Of a stretch of DNA of 64,000 nt, positions 50,075 to 58,303 are shown one piece after another. A program made the translations under genes and the position numbers. Source of the DNA: Bradyrhizobium liaoningense. GTDB lineage: Bacteria; Pseudomonadota; Alphaproteobacteria; Rhizobiales; Xanthobacteraceae. Each line of letters starts with the position of its first letter. The stretch's first letter is position 1. The notes below the pieces were generated by a model that saw only the letters and a list, made by a program, of their open reading frames with translations, was not told where the DNA came from and searched no databases. The stretch lies in assembly GCF_018130825.1 (NCBI RefSeq), contig NZ_JAFCJS010000011.1, forward strand, positions 62,001 through 126,000, written 5' to 3'.

Positions 50075-50853
50075 GTCTCCTGCATCGGACCTGCGCCGGG
50101 TTCGTGATCGCGACCCTGCGCCGGCAACCGGCCGCGCCAGCGGAGCACGGCTTCCGTCCGATTGTGCGCAGCACATTTCCGCATGATATGCTGGATGTGC
50201 ATTTTGACTGTGCTTTCCGAGAGGTTCAATTTGGCGGCGATCAGCTTGTTGGGCAGGCCGAGCTCCAATTCCGCCAGAACCTGTTGCTCACGAGGCGTGA
50301 GATCCGTCACGCTCCTTTCGATAGTCACTCCGGCTCCCTCGTTCACAAGATATGCGCGCGCAAGCCTGCGTGCATCCGGCGCCTCGAAATCCGGTATCCT
50401 GTTCATCCCGGCGACAGGCAACGGCCTGTAGACGCCGCCGACGAGGACAAGGCGCAGGCCAGCTATGGCGATCTCGATCGGCAGCGAGGTAGAAAGAAAG
50501 CCGCGTACGCCCCGCTGCATCGCGGCCTGCACGGTCGGCTCGTCGTCATGGTTCGACAGGATTGCAACGGCGGCGTTGGGACAACACTCCGCGACGAAGG
50601 CGAGACTGCCCTCAACCGAGGGATCGTCGATAGGCTTGTCTGCGATACTCAGCACCACCAGACGAACATCGCGGGTTGACGTGCAGTCCAGGCTTTCGAC
50701 CGTTGCCATGTCGAGGATCTCGAATTCCGCCAATTCCCGCCTGAGGACGTTCAGAATACATGTGCGAGGCAACAGGAGCGGTTCGACGATTACCAGAACC
50801 GGAAAGTGAAGCGATCCATCGAGCCGCTTTGAGGCGTTTGTTATGTCGTCCAT
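50071..50853 (-). CDS. LuxR/NarL-type regulator with atypical receiver domain
   Basis: The ATG at 50853 follows GAGG and gives 260 residues. Residues about 18-140 have receiver-like topology (LVIVEPLLLPRTCILNVLRRELAEFEI; VRLVVLSIADKP; AVAILSNHDDEPTVQAAMQRGVRGFLSTS), but the usual acidic pair and phosphoacceptor Asp are not where expected: VEP replaces DD, and LSI replaces the D-containing strand end. Phosphorylation is therefore doubtful. The C-terminal helix-turn-helix (LTPREQQVLAELELGLPNKLIAAKLNLSESTVKMHIQHIMRK) is standard. It is convergent with and overlaps the secretion adaptor gene, so it likely controls the island's secretion genes. Confidence 0.82.
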   Translation of the reverse strand: MDDITNASKRLDGSLHFPVLVIVEPLLLPRTCILNVLRRELAEFEILDMATVESLDCTSTRDVRLVVLSIADKPIDDPSVEGSLAFVAECCPNAAVAILSNHDDEPTVQAAMQRGVRGFLSTSLPIEIAIAGLRLVLVGGVYRPLPVAGMNRIPDFEAPDARRLARAYLVNEGAGVTIERSVTDLTPREQQVLAELELGLPNKLIAAKLNLSESTVKMHIQHIMRKCAAHNRTEAVLRWRGRLPAQGRDHEPGAGPMQET

Positions 50854-51067
50854 GATTTCCTCGAGATGAAAAGAGCTTCCGCGAAATTCCCATTCCGTAT
50901 TGCGTCTCCCCTGCTGCTGCATTCATCCTGAATGATCATCACGAGAGTGGCGCTGTACCGCCGCCAGTGCCTTATGCACTGCGGCTTTACCTGGCGCCTG
51001 GGTGGAAATTCTTTCCGCTCAAATTCATTTCGGCGCGTACCGCGCGCTGACGCAGTCGACGCATTCC

Positions 51068-51652
51068 CTAATTGCAGATATTTCGATACGCCGTTGACGC
51101 CGCCGACCCCGACTTGCCGTCGACGACATATGCTTCATCCTCCTTCACGAGATAAAGAAACGGTCTCTCTGCGGTCTCGCCGCCTGATGCGCTTCTTCCT
51201 TTCACACGCCCGCAAATCGTATCCACGGGGCGTCCAAGCGTGTTCTTTCGCATCGTGCGCTTCATTTCGGTGAATTCGGTCGATCCTGGATCCTCCATCT
51301 TCGCCGCGACGGTGACCTTCGCCTTTTCCAGGACAGGATCTGATACTTCCGCGGGCCGTTCGGATGCCGGGACGCTGATCGTCGTCCGCGGTGACGCCGC
51401 TTTGGCGAGGTCGACCGATCCGCCCTTCTTTGGAGATGATTTCTTGCCGGACCTTTCCGGAGTTGCAGAATTCGATTTGACGATCACGGGATCCGGCGCG
51501 AATGCCGTCGGCATTGGCTGCGCGGGTCGGGCGACCGCAACCCGGTCGAAACAGGGTCGTGACGCACACCCAAGGAAATACCCTCGGGAAGGCGCGAACC
51601 AGCCAAAGCCGATCAGGACTCCTGCCAGCACTCCAACAAAAAGCAGTCCCAT
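51068..51652 (-). CDS. membrane-anchored protein of unknown function in the island
   Basis: GGGGAGGG precedes the ATG at 51652, giving 194 residues. One N-terminal hydrophobic helix (GLLFVGVLAGVLIGFGWFAP) is followed by a proline/serine/lysine-rich linker. The C-terminal globular part of about 85 residues (VLEKAKVTVAAKMEDPGSTEFTEMKRTMRKNTLGRPVDTICGRV) contains YLVKEDEAYVVDGKSG and cysteines. The C-terminal part resembles a domain I have seen annotated as hypothetical in Bradyrhizobium (DPxSxxFxxMKR...VCGxVNGK-like), but I cannot name it. It probably faces the periplasm. Confidence 0.7.
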   Translation of the reverse strand: MGLLFVGVLAGVLIGFGWFAPSRGYFLGCASRPCFDRVAVARPAQPMPTAFAPDPVIVKSNSATPERSGKKSSPKKGGSVDLAKAASPRTTISVPASERPAEVSDPVLEKAKVTVAAKMEDPGSTEFTEMKRTMRKNTLGRPVDTICGRVKGRSASGGETAERPFLYLVKEDEAYVVDGKSGSAASTAYRNICN

Positions 51653-52018
51653 GCGATTCCCTCCCCGGGAGCTCGGCTCGCACTTGCAAGTAGGACTAAT
51701 TCCGCGCTGGTGATCCATCTGTTGCGCAAAAGCGTTAAACGCCCATTAAGCGCGCAGTCGTCTGGCCCATGCCTGGATCGGCGGATCAGAAAAGCAAGCA
51801 TGGCCCGATTTGGTCGGCTCTTGGCCCCCTTTGCAACTTGCGTGTTCGAAGGTCCGCTTTGCACCACCAAAAGCTGCCGATCACCGGCTTATGGCCCTCA
51901 GGCCAATTCCAGAGCACCGCACCAGTTTCGCACCAGAAACGGCGTGAAAGAAACGGAACGAAGGCAACTGGGATCGAGCAAAACCGCAGGAAGATCAACG
52001 AAGCTGACCAATATTCTC
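51653..52018. other. intergenic region left of the tRNA remnant
   Basis: This 366-bp stretch contains no supported gene. A plus-strand frame (51710-52084) runs into the tRNA fragment and has no family features. I looked for integrase remnants, the usual occupants of this position in tRNA-bounded islands, and found none that could be recognised by eye. Confidence 0.45.
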
Positions 52019-52067
52019 CCGCTCATAACGGTCTGGTTGCAGGTTCGAGGTCCTGCCGAGCCCACCA
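52019..52067 (+). pseudogene. duplicated 3' half of the CAT-anticodon tRNA (probable att site)
   Basis: Positions 52019-52049 repeat 44110-44140 exactly (31 nt, from the anticodon stem through TTCGAG). One extra G at 52050 follows, then the rest of the T arm and acceptor strand to CCA, with one G-to-A change at 52059. The 5' half of the tRNA is absent. The flanking AAATC just after CCA is also partly shared. This is the structure left by site-specific integration at a tRNA 3' end. Confidence 0.85.
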
Positions 52068-52089
52068 GCAAATCAACTGTGTAAGTTCG

Positions 52090-52326
52090 TTATCGCAGCT
52101 TGCCGAGCCACAGCGCGGTGGGCGCCGAGCGATTGCGCACGCCGAACTTGGCGTAGATCGACTTGACGTGGAAGTGCGTGGTGTTCGGACTTTGGTCAAT
52201 CCTCTGCGCGATCTGCTTTTCCGTGTGCCCGTCGAGCAGTGCGAGCAACACCCGGCGTTCAGCAGGTGTCAGGGGTGCATTGGCGATGAGCAGGCCGTGG
52301 CTGAGCAGTTGCTGACGGGAAACCAT
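52090..52326 (-). CDS. stand-alone LuxR-type DNA-binding domain
   Basis: The 78-residue protein consists almost entirely of a LuxR helix-turn-helix (LTPAERRVLLALLDGHTEKQIAQRIDQSPNTTHFHVKSIYAKFGV). No sensor domain is present, and the frame upstream closes at the stop of the TauE-like gene, with no better start. It may be a genuine small regulator, or the remnant of a larger LuxR protein truncated near the island boundary, which is only 22 bp from its stop codon. Confidence 0.65.
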   Translation of the reverse strand: MVSRQQLLSHGLLIANAPLTPAERRVLLALLDGHTEKQIAQRIDQSPNTTHFHVKSIYAKFGVRNRSAPTALWLGKLR

Positions 52327-52404
52327 CTCAACCCGCGCATCACGAAGCCCAGACGCTGGCCGTCCTGCGGCGAGAAGCGAGGGGCCTGCGCATCGCGAGG
52401 CGCT

Positions 52405-53133
52405 CTACAATACCAGCAACAGTCCCGAAACCAGCAAGATGCTGAGAATAATTCGCCGGAACAACGCATCATCGACGCACCGAAAAACAAAAATGCCGAG
52501 CGCCGTTCCTGCGAGGAGTGCCGGGATGCTGACTGCGAAGTCAGCCAGGACCTTTGTCGACAGATCTCCTCGGACCAGCATGAGACCAAGTGCGAATATC
52601 TGCATGGCGGCGATGAAGGGTTGAACCATTCCGCGCTGCTCGGTTTTTGGCACGCCGTGGATGTCACACCATATGGTCGGTATTGCACCCGGCATCGCCG
52701 TCAACCCGCCGACAAAGCCTCCGCCGAAGCCGATCAATGCATTACGTGCCGCATTCATCTGCAAGCGATGAGAGAGCACCGGCCTGAACAGCGTATAGGC
52801 CGCATAGCAGGCGACGGCGAGACCAAAGCTCTCTCTGAAGATCCGCGCGTCCGCAGCTTGCAGCAGCCACACGGCGATCGGAACGCCGAGCAACCCGCCG
52901 ACGACCAGTCCCGAGCTCTGTTTCCAGGGGATGCTTTTTCTCAGGGCCCAAAGACCCGCGGCTTGCACGGTGATGCTGCAGGCCATCATCAGCGGGACCG
53001 TCTCCACTGGTGGGAGAACGTGAAGGAGAATCGCGCCGGCTACCGCCGAAAAGGCAAAGCCCGCGAGGCCCGAGACGAAAGCCCCGCAAAACACAGCGAC
53101 ACTGAGCAGGCAGAACGACGCAACGTCGCCCAT
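52405..53133 (-). CDS. TauE/SafE-family anion permease
   Basis: The 242-residue protein has about eight hydrophobic segments. It also has the TauE/SafE N-terminal pattern VFCGAFVSGLAGFAFSAVAGAILLHVLPPVETVPLMMACSI and the mirrored repeat GFGGGFVGGLTAMPGAIPTIW. Family members export sulfite, sulfoacetate or other organic anions. No sulfonate-degradation gene is adjacent, although a sulfatase lies 5 kb away. The short LuxR gene follows in the same direction 78 bp downstream. Confidence 0.85.
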   Translation of the reverse strand: MGDVASFCLLSVAVFCGAFVSGLAGFAFSAVAGAILLHVLPPVETVPLMMACSITVQAAGLWALRKSIPWKQSSGLVVGGLLGVPIAVWLLQAADARIFRESFGLAVACYAAYTLFRPVLSHRLQMNAARNALIGFGGGFVGGLTAMPGAIPTIWCDIHGVPKTEQRGMVQPFIAAMQIFALGLMLVRGDLSTKVLADFAVSIPALLAGTALGIFVFRCVDDALFRRIILSILLVSGLLLVL

Positions 53134-53221
53134 GAGCTAATCCTTTTTTGGTCGGTCGCATCCTGGAATGGCGACTTTGAATGGCGACTTGGAATGATGA
53201 CTTGGAATGACGACTTGGCGA

Positions 53222-53410
53222 TTAGTCCCCGGACGACAGTCCGGGCGGCTCGGGCGCTGCCACGACATCGTTCTGGCGGGTCGAAGTCAACATCGCGGCT
53301 GCAAGGATGTGCAGAACGAGAAAGCAGATGGCGATCGTTGCCAGCAGCGTAGTCTCGCTCGGTGCCGGAATCCGAAGTTTGCGCTCGGACGACTGTTCAC
53401 CGAGCGACAT
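53222..53410 (-). CDS. small single-span membrane protein
   Basis: GGAGG lies 8 bp before the ATG at 53410, giving 62 residues. A short charged N terminus (GEQSSERKLRIPAPSE) is followed by one hydrophobic helix (TTLLATIAICFLVLHILAAAML) and a proline-rich tail. I recognise no family. The ribosome-binding site is the main support. Confidence 0.5.
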   Translation of the reverse strand: MSLGEQSSERKLRIPAPSETTLLATIAICFLVLHILAAAMLTSTRQNDVVAAPEPPGLSSGD

Positions 53411-53823
53411 TGTCGTGTCCTCCAACATCTGGCGGAGAGGCAAACTGGACCAGCTGACGATACTGTCGAAGAGTGCGCTCTGCCTGTAGCCGTCGCGAAT
53501 GGTGGAGCGCCTGAAGGAGGCGCCCAGACCAGCCTTCTTTTCGAGAAGACCTCGTGGAGGCGACAAACGAATGCGCTAAAAATGACGCATCGCCTCTGGC
53601 TGACACTCTGCGGTTGAATAATGGCGCGGTGGATGCAGCGATCGACTGAAACATCTTGTGAAACAACAACCCATAGAACACGCGAGTGCGACGCCGCGCC
53701 TTGTCTTCCAAGCGCATGACACGAACACCTTGTGTGAGTGACTGGATACGGCCGGAAGTATCGAACGGGACGCCGCGCCGCGCTTTAATGCGGGCTTAAT
53801 TTGTCCTTATCGTTTCCTTCATT
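53411..53823. other. intergenic region upstream of the large winged-helix regulator
   Basis: No gene is convincing in these 413 bp. GCTTTAAT (53782-53789) and GCTTAAT (53794-53800) form a spaced direct repeat about 25 bp before the downstream start. This resembles the tandem half-sites bound by OmpR/PhoB-type winged helices, the fold present in the downstream protein, so autoregulation is possible. Confidence 0.4.
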
Positions 53824-56800
53824 TTGAACGCTGTGCTTGATTTCGGGCCGGTGTCCCGGTTGAATATCCGTCTCGCGCGCTCCCCCGAAGGCATTGTTTT
53901 GCTGTATCTATTTGACGATTTCGTCCTCGACACCGACCAGCGGGAATTGCGCCGTGACGGACGTACGATTCCGTTGCAGCCTCAGGTTTTCGACCTCCTC
54001 GAATATCTGATCCGCCACCGCGCCCGGGTGGTGACCAAGGACGATCTGATCAGCGCGATTTGGGGCGGGCGCATCATCTCGGAGTCAGCGCTCACCACCC
54101 GCATCAACGCAGCCCGTACGGGAATAGGCGATTCCGGCGGCGCGCAACGGCTGATCAAGACTTTACCGCGCAAAGGCGTCCGCTTCATCGGCACGGTGCG
54201 GGAAGCACAAAGGGAGGTCGAGAGCGCGGTCGTACCTCTGACGACTGAAGTCTCCACCCTGGTGGTCGGCCGGACAGCCCCCTTCGCGATGATCGACCAG
54301 ATGACGCAGCAGGTATTGTCCGGCAAACGGCAGATGGCCTTTGTCACCGGGGAAGCCGGGATCGGCAAGACGGCCTTCATCGCCAGGGCGGTCGAACAGC
54401 TGACGGAACAGGGCTTCGATCAGCTCTATGGGCGCTGCACTGAACGATTCGGAACGGACGAAGTCTTTCTGCCACTGATCGATGCACTGGTGAGCCGTTG
54501 TCGCGCAAACGGTCCGGAATTGATTTCGGCCATTCGCGCGCACGCACCCACCTGGATACTGCAATTACCAGGCGTCATCGACGCATCGGAGCGCGCGGCT
54601 TTCCAGGATGAAGTGTTCGGCGCGACGCGCGAGCGGATGCTGCGCGAACTCTGCGATCTTCTGGAAGCGCTGAGCACCGGCCGCCCCTGGGTCCTTGTTC
54701 TCGAAGATCTGCACTGGAGCGACTTCGCGACACTCGACGTGCTGTCTCGCCTCGCGCGCGGGAACGGCAAGGCGCGCGTGCTGGTCCTCTGCTCCTATCG
54801 TCCGGCCGACGGTTCCGTCGGCGGGCATCCCATCCCTCGCCTGCACCGGGATCTCGAGATTCATGGATACTGCAGCGAATTGCGCCTCAATCGACTGTCG
54901 CCTGCGGAGGTCGAGCGTTACCTGGCCTTGCGCTTCGACGACGAGGGACTTGCCTCCAGCCTGTCAAAGCCCGTATTCGAACGAACGCTGGGGAATCCCT
55001 TGTTCGTTGCCTCGCTGCTCAAACACTTGATCGACCAGGGCTCGATCGTCGAAATGGACGGCAGATGGCGCCTGTCCTCACAGGCGGCATTTACGCACGA
55101 TCGCATTCCAGACAGCCTCCTGAACATGATCGGCCACGAGCTCGATCGCCTCACCGATAGCGAGCGGCATCTGCTCGATGTCGCCAGCGTTGCCGGCGAA
55201 GACTTTTCTGCGGCCCTCGTTGCGGCCGGGTTGTCCGACGATGCGATCGACGTCGAAAGGAACATCGAAGCGTCGATCCGCAAGGATCAAATCCTCGTTC
55301 GTTCGGGAGCTTCCGAGTGGCCCGATGGAACATATTCGGGCTCTTACGCCTTTCGTCACATTCTCTATCAGAATATCATTTACCAGTCTCTGCCGCCCGG
55401 CCACCGCGCACAAACGCACAAGCGCCTGGGCAAGAGGCTGGAGGAAGCCTATGCCGGCCGCACCCATGAAATAGCGCCCGCGCTCGCACTTCACTTTGAG
55501 CAGGGTCGCGACTTTCCGAGCGCGTTGCGCTACCTGCGGGAAGCGGCAAACAGCTCGACCAAACGCCTCGGCCATGCGGAGGCCGCCAGCTACCTCACCC
55601 GCGCGCTTGGCATACTTGATCGTTTCGATGCCGCCGACAAACTCTCAACCCGCATCGCTCTTCTGCGAGAGCGAAGCTGGGCGCTTCGCTCGTGCGGCGA
55701 CCTCGCAGGCTCCATTCGTGATCTGCGCGACATGATTGCCTGCGCCGAACAAGCGGGCGAGATCAAGCAGCAGCTCAACGGCCTCACGGCCGTGAGCAGT
55801 CTCTGCTTGCGCGTGGATCGCCACGCCTGCCTCGAGGCCGCTGACGACGTACTGTCGCGAAGCCAGGCGCTTGCGGACGACACATTCAAGGCTCTGGTCC
55901 AGGGCAGCAGCGCGAGCGTCAACCTGTTCCTCAACGGCTGGCGCATACAGTATGCCACGCTCTGCGACAGGGCGATCGAGCTGAGCGCGAATGCCACGAA
56001 TTATGGCATCTTGATCAGGCGCAACGGAATATCCGGCATCGTAGATTGCTGGAGGTCGCGGTACCAGGAGTGCCGCCGCGCCGGCACGGAAGGAAAGCGG
56101 TTGGCGCGTTTGGCCGGCGACGTCTACACGTTCGTTCTGTTCAACGTGCTCGAATCAATCGCGCTCATTCATCTGGGCGAATGGCGCGAATTGCGACGTG
56201 AGATCACGGCCGGCCTCGAACTGGCCGTCAGAAACGCGAACGGCCCCAGCAGCGCCCTGTGCCGGTTGACGCTTGCGTGGTTGCACGTCGAAGCGATGGA
56301 CTTTGATGGAGCCCGGGAGCTCTGCGAGAACGTCGACGATAGTCTGCTGGTCGGAGATCAGTCGACATACTTCCACAAGCGGGCGGTCCTTGCGAAAGCC
56401 TATGTCGGCCTGAACGATCCGGCGGGAGCTCGCAGGCAATTTGACGATATTGAGCGCCGCCGGCATGAAGAAGGCATCGACATCGAATTTACCGCCGCGA
56501 CGCAGGTGTATCATTGCCTCGGCGAATATTACTTGCAGATTGACGACTTTACGCAGGCTCAGAGCTGCGCACGCCAGCTCCACGACTATGTGGCTACGGC
56601 GCCAGATCTCAATCACCTGGCCCAGGCCCACGCTCTGCTCGCACGTACTGCGCTTGCCCTCGGCGATTCAGCGGAGGCTCAGTTGCACCTGTCCCGCGCG
56701 CTGGAGATCGTCGATAGTGCCGACTTCCCGATTGCTTCCTGGCGGGTGTACCGCACGGCCGCCGAGATCTTTGCGAGGTGCGGAGACCTCGACAGCGCGG

Positions 56801-56952
56801 CGACACATCGCATGCGATTTGCCGAGACCGTCCGAAGGCTCGCGCAAAATTTCGAACCCGAGGATCGGCTGCACAAGAGCTTGCTCGCTGTGTTGGCAAC
56901 GCGGACAGCGCAACTGGAAGCGATGACCCCGCTGCCTTCGCGGCCCGCTTAG
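53824..56952 (+). CDS. large regulator: OmpR-type winged helix, ATPase domain, TPR-like helical region
   Basis: The reading frame opens at a TTG at 53824 for 1042 residues. The winged helix itself begins only at about residue 27 (LYLFDDFVLDTDQRELRRDGRTI), so a GTG at 53833 or a TTG at 53899 are alternative starts. The DNA-binding domain runs to about residue 125 (KDDLISAIWGG; LIKTLPRKGVRFIG). An AAA/STAND-type ATPase follows, with Walker A TGEAGIGKTAF near residue 180 and Walker B WVLVLEDLHWSD. The C-terminal 500 residues are alpha-helical repeats of TPR type. This architecture (CadC-like HTH plus AAA_16) is frequent in Bradyrhizobium but has no assigned inducers. It probably integrates a ligand or protein signal through the helical region and ATP switching. 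Confidence 0.82.
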   Translation: MNAVLDFGPVSRLNIRLARSPEGIVLLYLFDDFVLDTDQRELRRDGRTIPLQPQVFDLLEYLIRHRARVVTKDDLISAIWGGRIISESALTTRINAARTGIGDSGGAQRLIKTLPRKGVRFIGTVREAQREVESAVVPLTTEVSTLVVGRTAPFAMIDQMTQQVLSGKRQMAFVTGEAGIGKTAFIARAVEQLTEQGFDQLYGRCTERFGTDEVFLPLIDALVSRCRANGPELISAIRAHAPTWILQLPGVIDASERAAFQDEVFGATRERMLRELCDLLEALSTGRPWVLVLEDLHWSDFATLDVLSRLARGNGKARVLVLCSYRPADGSVGGHPIPRLHRDLEIHGYCSELRLNRLSPAEVERYLALRFDDEGLASSLSKPVFERTLGNPLFVASLLKHLIDQGSIVEMDGRWRLSSQAAFTHDRIPDSLLNMIGHELDRLTDSERHLLDVASVAGEDFSAALVAAGLSDDAIDVERNIEASIRKDQILVRSGASEWPDGTYSGSYAFRHILYQNIIYQSLPPGHRAQTHKRLGKRLEEAYAGRTHEIAPALALHFEQGRDFPSALRYLREAANSSTKRLGHAEAASYLTRALGILDRFDAADKLSTRIALLRERSWALRSCGDLAGSIRDLRDMIACAEQAGEIKQQLNGLTAVSSLCLRVDRHACLEAADDVLSRSQALADDTFKALVQGSSASVNLFLNGWRIQYATLCDRAIELSANATNYGILIRRNGISGIVDCWRSRYQECRRAGTEGKRLARLAGDVYTFVLFNVLESIALIHLGEWRELRREITAGLELAVRNANGPSSALCRLTLAWLHVEAMDFDGARELCENVDDSLLVGDQSTYFHKRAVLAKAYVGLNDPAGARRQFDDIERRRHEEGIDIEFTAATQVYHCLGEYYLQIDDFTQAQSCARQLHDYVATAPDLNHLAQAHALLARTALALGDSAEAQLHLSRALEIVDSADFPIASWRVYRTAAEIFARCGDLDSAATHRMRFAETVRRLAQNFEPEDRLHKSLLAVLATRTAQLEAMTPLPSRPA

Positions 56953-57026
56953 CCGACGGGCCCGCCGAAGCCACAATCGATAGGCTGCCAGGCAGAGTGA
57001 GCCGCGCTCTCGAAGCGCGAGGCCGA

Positions 57027-57401
57027 TCACTGTGAATTTCGGGTCCTGCTTGCTCCCCTCAGCCGCGTCGCGGTTGAGGGTGACTTCGCCCACCCTGCCA
57101 TCTGGATACAGGTGAGAAGATCGACATAACTCTGGCTTCCTGCGGCTGTGGCTTCGCCTTCGCAGCTGTCGCGAGCAGGACCGGAAGCGTCGCCCCAAAC
57201 CGCGGAGAGCTGTTGCCGCGCGGCGGACTCGTCGCGCATGCAGTCCGCAAAGCTCTGAGGAAGGGCAAGCCCCATTGCCTTGTCAACAGCTGTGGTCGCC
57301 TTGCACGTCGCCTCTACCTTCAATTCGGGGACGCGATCGGAGACGGGGATTACGAACAATTGCGCTCCGAGAAGTGCCGCAGATAGTGCTGCCATCGACA
57401 T
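57027..57401 (-). CDS. small cysteine-containing exported protein of unknown function
   Basis: AAGGAGGT 4 bp before the ATG at 57401 is a very strong ribosome-binding site. The 124-residue product starts with a short hydrophobic segment (MAALSAALLGAQLFVI) that may be a signal or anchor. It then has a region with four cysteines (ATCKATTAVD; FADCMRDE; DSCEGEATA; LLTCIQMAG) spaced as two likely disulfides. I know no name for the family. Its C-terminal tail is arginine-rich and may be read-through beyond the conserved part. Confidence 0.65.
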   Translation of the reverse strand: MSMAALSAALLGAQLFVIPVSDRVPELKVEATCKATTAVDKAMGLALPQSFADCMRDESAARQQLSAVWGDASGPARDSCEGEATAAGSQSYVDLLTCIQMAGWAKSPSTATRLRGASRTRNSQ

Positions 57402-57462
57402 CTTGACCTCCTTCGCGCTCTATCAAACCAACCACCTTGCAATGCCATTACAGAAATTCGGA

Positions 57463-57702
57463 TCAGAACTGGCCAGGCTGAGCCGGAGGAGCAGGCCAAT
57501 CGGATCTCAAATTGTTCCTGTTGCCGCGATCAAATAAGTCTTGTCTGCACACAAAGCCGCTCCCGCAGCTCGTCGCTCGAGGCGGAGCCTGGCGAACATC
57601 GACGACCGTCACGACTTTTGCGCGCGGCGTCTTGGCAAAGGCGGCTGTCGTCAACACCGCTTCCAGGGCGAAAAGGACTGCAAGCAAGCATATCGTCCTC
57701 AT
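57463..57702 (-). CDS. small exported protein of unknown function
   Basis: The ATG at 57702 gives 79 residues with a clear signal peptide (RTICLLAVLFALEAVLTTAAFA|KTP). The mature part of about 55 residues contains one close cysteine pair (SCGSGFVCRQ) and ends in a proline/asparagine-rich tail. AAGGGG lies about 10 bp upstream. No family is recognised. It is transcribed towards the gene at 57027 with a 61-bp gap. Confidence 0.6.
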   Translation of the reverse strand: MRTICLLAVLFALEAVLTTAAFAKTPRAKVVTVVDVRQAPPRATSCGSGFVCRQDLFDRGNRNNLRSDWPAPPAQPGQF

Positions 57703-57980
57703 GGGATGGCGCCCCTTCGGCTGACGCAGCCCGGGGGGCGGGCTGTCTCGGCAAATGCCGTACGCGCAATCGCCACGGCAGCAAAAGGAGAGGATGAGGA
57801 CGCGTGATGCAGCAAGAGACATGTCAATCTCCGGCACTCGGAAAACGTCAGGTCTAACGAGACATCACCTTGCGGAACCGGCCTTGATCCAGATCAAGCT
57901 GGCTCCGGCGTTCCTCCACCGCGTGCATCTCGCATCGCAACGGTGCGAAGGTATGCCAGACCGTCACCCGCCGGGTGATG

Positions 57981-58184
57981 CTACTTCGAGAGCGAATGGC
58001 CGCTTGGTGGAGCAGGAAGCTCAAACGAGGAATCGATCCTGTTCGACGCCCGGATTTCTCTGATCAGAAGCCTTGCGAAATAGGCCCTCAACAGGCGGTC
58101 GAAAGTCGACTGTGCTTCGCTGACGTCGTCGCAGCCCTGAATGCTTAGGTCTTCGGCAACACCACCCAATACCTGTTGCACCAT
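57981..58184 (-). CDS. small hypothetical protein
   Basis: GAGGAGG lies a few bases before the ATG at 58184 and is the main support for this 67-residue frame. The sequence (STFDRLLRAYFARLLIREIRASNRID) suggests an amphipathic helix, without a signal peptide or named motif. Confidence 0.5.
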   Translation of the reverse strand: MVQQVLGGVAEDLSIQGCDDVSEAQSTFDRLLRAYFARLLIREIRASNRIDSSFELPAPPSGHSLSK

Positions 58185-58303
58185 GACCTGCCTCCTCGAA
58201 GCAGATGCCCCCTTTTCCCTTCTCGCCAGTAAGGAGGAAGCCGAGAGGGATCGGCTTGATCCATCGCAACCGATTTGCGATTTTTTGAAACGCGAAGGGA
58301 TCG

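Larger units (their letters stand above)
44110..52067. mobile_element. putative genomic island bounded by a tRNA 3'-end duplication
   Basis: The segment between the tRNA 3' half (44110-44157) and its copy (52019-52067) is about 7.9 kb, with the classic arrangement of an integrated element: an intact tRNA at one end and a partial copy at the other. The contents are two glycine-rich repeat proteins, a type I secretion ATPase and adaptor, a LuxR regulator and an unknown membrane-anchored protein. No integrase, transposase or phage gene is visible, so the element is either decayed or was mobilised by an enzyme supplied elsewhere. An ancient tRNA duplication is the main alternative. Confidence 0.6.

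Noticed and set aside
51710..52084. 124-codon frame considered as an integrase remnant
   Set aside because: It has no tyrosine-recombinase RHRY residues and runs into the tRNA fragment.
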